From assembly GCA_002329545.1 (NCBI GenBank), contig DCTJ01000049.1, forward strand, positions 14,112-23,032: a stretch of 8,921 nt of DNA. The letters run 5' to 3'. Numbering within the stretch: position 1 is the stretch's first letter; every line of letters begins with the position of its first letter. A program made the position numbers and the translations under genes. Positions 6,481-8,921 of this stretch are shown here, piece by piece. The notes under the pieces are model-generated. The model saw only the letters and a list, made by a program, of their open reading frames with translations, was not told the origin of the DNA and made no database searches. Origin of the DNA: Candidatus Omnitrophica bacterium UBA1443. Its GTDB lineage: Bacteria > Omnitrophota > Omnitrophia > Omnitrophales > Aquincolibacteriaceae.

Positions 6481-6508
6481 GAGCGGGCCGGGGGTTTCCC
6501 GACCTCTC
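6481..6508 (-). other. GC-rich 5' hairpin of hss leader
   Basis: On the minus strand GGTCGGG (6498-6504) pairs with CCCGGCC (6486-6492) over an AAACC loop. GAG (6506-6508) and CTC (6481-6483) can extend it across a small internal loop. The predicted transcript begins close to its 5' edge. It has no T-run, so it is not an intrinsic terminator; it may protect the transcript end or form part of a structured regulatory leader. Confidence 0.4.
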
Positions 6509-6510
6509 AA

Positions 6511-6539
6511 TTTATAAATGAGTGGGAATGCTACAACAA
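6511..6539 (-). promoter_or_regulatory. Sigma70-type promoter for hss-odc
   Basis: TTGTTG (6534-6539) and TATAAA (6511-6516) on the minus strand are separated by exactly 17 bases. The -10 box matches five of six consensus bases and the -35 box three of six. The start would fall near 6504, giving a leader of about 145 bases before the hss ATG. It lies in the 240-base gap after lysA, the largest gap in the window, which fits a separate transcription unit. Confidence 0.5.
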
Positions 6540-6599
6540 ATAAACGTTAGCTTCAACCCTTTAAACAGAAACCTTCAAATATTCGTCCGCGTTGAGCCA

Positions 6600-7880
6600 T
6601 CAGATCTTTTCCCCCCGGACAAGATCCTGGTAGGTTTCCCGTTGACGGACCACCCGGAAAGACGCTCCCTTCACAAGCACCTCGCACGCACGCCTCCGGG
6701 AATTATAATTCGAGCTCATCGTAAACCCGTAAGCGCCTGAGGTCATCACCGTCAGAAAATCTCCAGACCTCATTTCGGGGAGTTCACGATCCTTCGCGAA
6801 AAAATCTCCGCTCTCGCAGATCGGGCCAACAACGTCATAAACCCACCGAGCGACATGCTCCTGTTTGCGGATCGGCCAAATCCCGTGGTAGGCATTATAA
6901 AAGGCCGGGCGAATGAGATCATTCATACCCGCGTCCGTAATCAGAAATTTTTTCACGGCCGTCTCCTTGACGTAAAGAACTTTCGCGGCCAGCACGCCGG
7001 CATTCGCCACAATGAATCTGCCAGGCTCAAAAATAATCTGATATTTTCGTTTCTTGAAGAGAGGCAGGATTTTTTTGGCAAACTCGTCCGCCGTTTGAGG
7101 GTTTTCATCGCTATAGATCACACCAAGCCCGCCACCCAAGTTCAGAAATTTAATCTTGATCCCCGCCAACTCCAGATCATCGACAAATTCCAGAATTTTA
7201 CGGAACGCTTCAACAAAAGGCTCCCCCGTTTCGATCTGGGAACCGATATGGACATGCAAACCACACAATGTCGCGTGGGTCAGCTTTTTGCTTTCAAGAT
7301 AAATGGAACGCGCCCGGTCAAAATCAATTCCGAACTTGGTTTCAGCTCTTCCTGTCGTGATATAGGCATGCGTGTGCGGGTCCACATTGGGATTGACCCT
7401 GAGAGAGACATTCACTTGTTTTCGCATCGCTTTCGCGATCTGATGGATCCTCTCAAGCTCTGGGAGCGACTCGACATTGAAAAGAAGGATCCGCGCGCGG
7501 ATCGCTTCTCGAATTTCCTCATCCGTTTTTCCGACGCCCGCGTAAACGATCTTCCTTCCCGGGCACTGGACCTTCCTCGCCCGAAAAAGTTCGCCTCCCG
7601 ACACAATATCAAGCCCGGCTCCGTTTTTGACCAGAGTTTTGAGAACAGCAAGATTGGAATTCGCTTTCACCGAGTAGCAAATGAGGGGCCGAACGGATCG
7701 AAATGCCTTCTGAATCTTCGCGAGATGTTCCGAAATCGTCCTGGAGCTGTAGATATAGGTCGGGGTACCGGTTTTTTTGAGGATCTTCTTGAGGGGCACT
7801 TTCTCGCAACAAAGGTCGCCCTTCCTGTCATAATAAAAATCGTGCATGCGAGTTTCTCCCTGAAATTCACCTCGTAGCAT
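6600..7880 (-). CDS. lysA: Diaminopimelate decarboxylase
   Basis: PLP enzyme of the alanine-racemase fold that decarboxylates meso-diaminopimelate to L-lysine, the last step of the pathway served by dapF, dapA and dapB in this window. It has 426 residues from the ATG at 7880 (family about 420). Motifs: YSVKANSN (69-76) with Schiff-base K72; LDIVSGGEL (90-98); HVHIGSQ (209-215); LNLGGGLGV (247-254); EPGRFIV (285-291); DAGMNDLIRP (316-325); GPICESGDFF (352-361) with C355/E356; and SGAYGFTMSSNYN (381-393). CESGD and SNYN are diagnostic of LysA as opposed to ornithine decarboxylase. Two starts are credible. The ATG at 7880 has GAGGTG 7 bases upstream. The ATG at 7847 (M12, giving MHDFYY, the usual family N-terminus) has AGGGAG 8 bases upstream. 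I give the longer form; the shorter may be the main product. argH ends 35 bases upstream, and no clear terminator follows directly. Confidence 0.96.
   Translation of the reverse strand: MLRGEFQGETRMHDFYYDRKGDLCCEKVPLKKILKKTGTPTYIYSSRTISEHLAKIQKAFRSVRPLICYSVKANSNLAVLKTLVKNGAGLDIVSGGELFRARKVQCPGRKIVYAGVGKTDEEIREAIRARILLFNVESLPELERIHQIAKAMRKQVNVSLRVNPNVDPHTHAYITTGRAETKFGIDFDRARSIYLESKKLTHATLCGLHVHIGSQIETGEPFVEAFRKILEFVDDLELAGIKIKFLNLGGGLGVIYSDENPQTADEFAKKILPLFKKRKYQIIFEPGRFIVANAGVLAAKVLYVKETAVKKFLITDAGMNDLIRPAFYNAYHGIWPIRKQEHVARWVYDVVGPICESGDFFAKDRELPEMRSGDFLTVMTSGAYGFTMSSNYNSRRRACEVLVKGASFRVVRQRETYQDLVRGEKI
7856..7861 (-). promoter_or_regulatory. Internal ribosome binding site in lysA
   Basis: AGGGAG on the minus strand, 8 bases before the ATG at 7847, where family members usually begin. 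It competes with GAGGTG at 7888-7893, which serves the ATG at 7880. Confidence 0.45.
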
Positions 7881-7887
7881 GACTTTT

Positions 7888-7893
7888 CACCTC
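7888..7893 (-). promoter_or_regulatory. Upstream lysA ribosome binding site
   Basis: GAGGTG on the minus strand, 7 bases before the ATG at 7880. It lies in the 35-base argH-lysA gap and supports the longer lysA start. Confidence 0.5.
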
Positions 7894-7915
7894 ATCTTCC
7901 TGATGATCCGGCAAA

Positions 7916-8921
7916 TCAAAGACAGCGTTCCCACCGTTTCAGCTGTTTTTCAACCTGATCCGGATGCGTACTCCCGATTGTTTTTTTACCTTTGACGGAC
8001 GCCACCGCGTCAAACAGGTCAAAAACCTCGGCCCCGATCCGCGCTGAAAATTTTTTCCAGTCATTTAAAGAGAATTCCCGCAACTTCTTCCCCGAGTCCG
8101 CCGCATAACGAACGGCCTTCCCCACGATAGCGTGTGATTCGCTGAACGGAACCTTCTTCCGCACCAAATACTCAAGGATGTCCGTCGCGAAAAGGGTGTC
8201 ATCTTCCAGCGAATCGAGAATGTTCTTCTTGTTCCATTTCAGGGAATCAATCGTCAGGCTCAAAACCTCAAGCGCGATCGTCGTTTTGTGGATCGCGTCG
8301 AAAACTCCCGGCTTGTCTTCTTGGAGGTCTCGGTTGTAGGAAAGCGCCAACCCTTTTTGAATGGTTAACATCGCTTGGAGATGTCCAAAAACAACACCAC
8401 TCCTTCCTCTTACAAGTTCAAAGACATCCGGATTTTTTTTCTGCGGCATAAGGCTTGATCCGGTCGCAAACGAATCGTCCAGCTCCACGTAACCGAACGC
8501 TTCCGAATTCCAGAGAATAAAATCCTCCGCGAGACGCGAAAGATGCATCCAGAGAATCGAGAGATCCGCCAAAAACTCCGCCAAAAATCCTCGATCACTC
8601 ACCGCGGCCATACTGTTGGCCGCGATCTTTTCAAATCCAAGCTCTTTCGCCAAAAACTTTTGATCGATCGGAAGCGCCGACCCGGCAAGAGCCGCGGCCC
8701 CCATCGGCATGACGTTCACGCGCTTCATCAAATCACAAAGCCGCAACCTGTCTTCTTCAAGCATTTCGACATAAGCAAGGAGGTGATGGGCGAGCAGAAC
8801 TGGCTGGGCCTTCCTCAAATGCGTCATCCCCGGAACAATCAGATCGTGAGCCCGCCGGGCCGCCGTCATCAGGGCTTTCTGAAGTCGCTGGATCTCATAT
8901 TGAATGATGAGCACCTTCCCC
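7916..8921 (-). CDS. argH: Argininosuccinate lyase (5' end outside window)
   Basis: Fumarase/aspartase superfamily enzyme that splits argininosuccinate into arginine and fumarate, the last step of arginine synthesis; the family is a cytoplasmic homotetramer. The frame is open to the window edge. About 335 codons are present of roughly 460, so about 125 N-terminal residues are missing and the GTG at 8914 is only an internal codon. Counting from that codon: PGMTHLRKAQP near residue 29, NSMAAVSDRGF near 100, the superfamily signature GSSLMPQKKNPD near 152, LSYNRDLQEDK near 190, FATDILEYLVRKKVPF near 242. The signature serine loop is intact. Several usually conserved positions differ: G for D in VSDRDF, THLRKAQP for THLQ.AQP, VPFSESH for PFR.AH, and GSTHPDQV for GGTA...V. 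The C-terminal end is complete (TGA at 7918-7916). The gene heads the visible cluster, with lysA 35 bases downstream. Confidence 0.94.
   Translation of the reverse strand, partial: GKVLIIQYEIQRLQKALMTAARRAHDLIVPGMTHLRKAQPVLLAHHLLAYVEMLEEDRLRLCDLMKRVNVMPMGAAALAGSALPIDQKFLAKELGFEKIAANSMAAVSDRGFLAEFLADLSILWMHLSRLAEDFILWNSEAFGYVELDDSFATGSSLMPQKKNPDVFELVRGRSGVVFGHLQAMLTIQKGLALSYNRDLQEDKPGVFDAIHKTTIALEVLSLTIDSLKWNKKNILDSLEDDTLFATDILEYLVRKKVPFSESHAIVGKAVRYAADSGKKLREFSLNDWKKFSARIGAEVFDLFDAVASVKGKKTIGSTHPDQVEKQLKRWERCL

Larger units (their letters stand above)
6360..6599. other. lysA-hss intergenic region
   Basis: This 240-base stretch has no credible gene on either strand. From the lysA stop towards hss it holds about 60 bases without a recognised element, the TTGTTG/TATAAA promoter, three successive stem-loops, and the hss ribosome binding site. 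It does not carry the loop sequences I know for the lysine riboswitch. Confidence 0.6.

Noticed and set aside
6360..6599. Lysine riboswitch in front of hss
   Set aside because: The conserved core blocks I know from the lysC/L-box RNA are not recognisable, and three simple successive hairpins do not look like its five-helix junction.
6855..7877. A 340-codon open frame on the plus strand opposite lysA
   Set aside because: It is the antisense shadow of lysA: no recognisable motif, composition rich in Arg, Phe and Ile as expected from the reversed codons, and no plausible ribosome binding site. lysA itself has every family motif.
1..8921. tRNA, rRNA, CRISPR array, insertion sequence or phage genes
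   Set aside because: No tRNA-like cloverleaf, no regularly spaced repeats and no transposase, integrase or phage motif was seen on either strand.

Overview
The window is a compact bacterial biosynthetic cluster with every recognisable gene on the minus strand, so transcription runs from base 8921 towards base 1. In transcription order it reads: argH (5' end outside the window), lysA, hss (homospermidine synthase), a fold-type III ornithine-type decarboxylase (odc), a 64-codon unknown ORF, dapF, dapA, dapB, and the 5' part of an unknown gene for an exported protein. Base composition looks balanced, near 50% GC by eye. Uninterrupted bacterial enzymes, Shine-Dalgarno sites and ATGA/TAGATG gene junctions indicate a bacterium. 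Diaminopimelate enzymes plus a Sec-type signal peptide fit a diderm. The argH-lysA-dapF-dapA-dapB order is, from memory, seen in several uncultured diderm phyla such as Omnitrophota and Elusimicrobiota, but the sequence alone does not settle the phylum.

Layout. 7916-8921: argininosuccinate lyase, last step of arginine synthesis. 6600-7880: diaminopimelate decarboxylase, last step of lysine synthesis. 6360-6599: a 240-base non-coding stretch with a good sigma70-type promoter (TTGTTG-17-TATAAA) and three stem-loops, the last followed by a T-run just before the hss ribosome binding site. 3660-6359: hss and odc, joined as TAGATG with no gap. 3460-3654: small unknown ORF. 3254-3459: non-coding, with an extended -10 promoter for dapF, short tandem repeats and an imperfect hairpin. 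735-3253: dapF-dapA-dapB, with a 4-base overlap and a 15-base gap. 667-734: 68 bases without a clear terminator. 1-666: exported protein of unknown function, running off the window.

How the genes work together. DapA condenses aspartate semialdehyde with pyruvate, DapB reduces the product, DapF converts LL- to meso-diaminopimelate, and LysA decarboxylates meso-diaminopimelate to lysine. The middle steps (DapL, or the succinylase/acetylase route) are not in the window. Between lysA and dapF sits a self-contained polyamine module: the decarboxylase should make putrescine from ornithine (possibly cadaverine from lysine), and Hss should make sym-homospermidine from putrescine. The most interesting features are this polyamine module inside a lysine/arginine cluster and the long structured leader in front of it, which could be an undescribed attenuator or riboswitch. 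No mobile-element genes, RNA genes or CRISPR arrays were seen.
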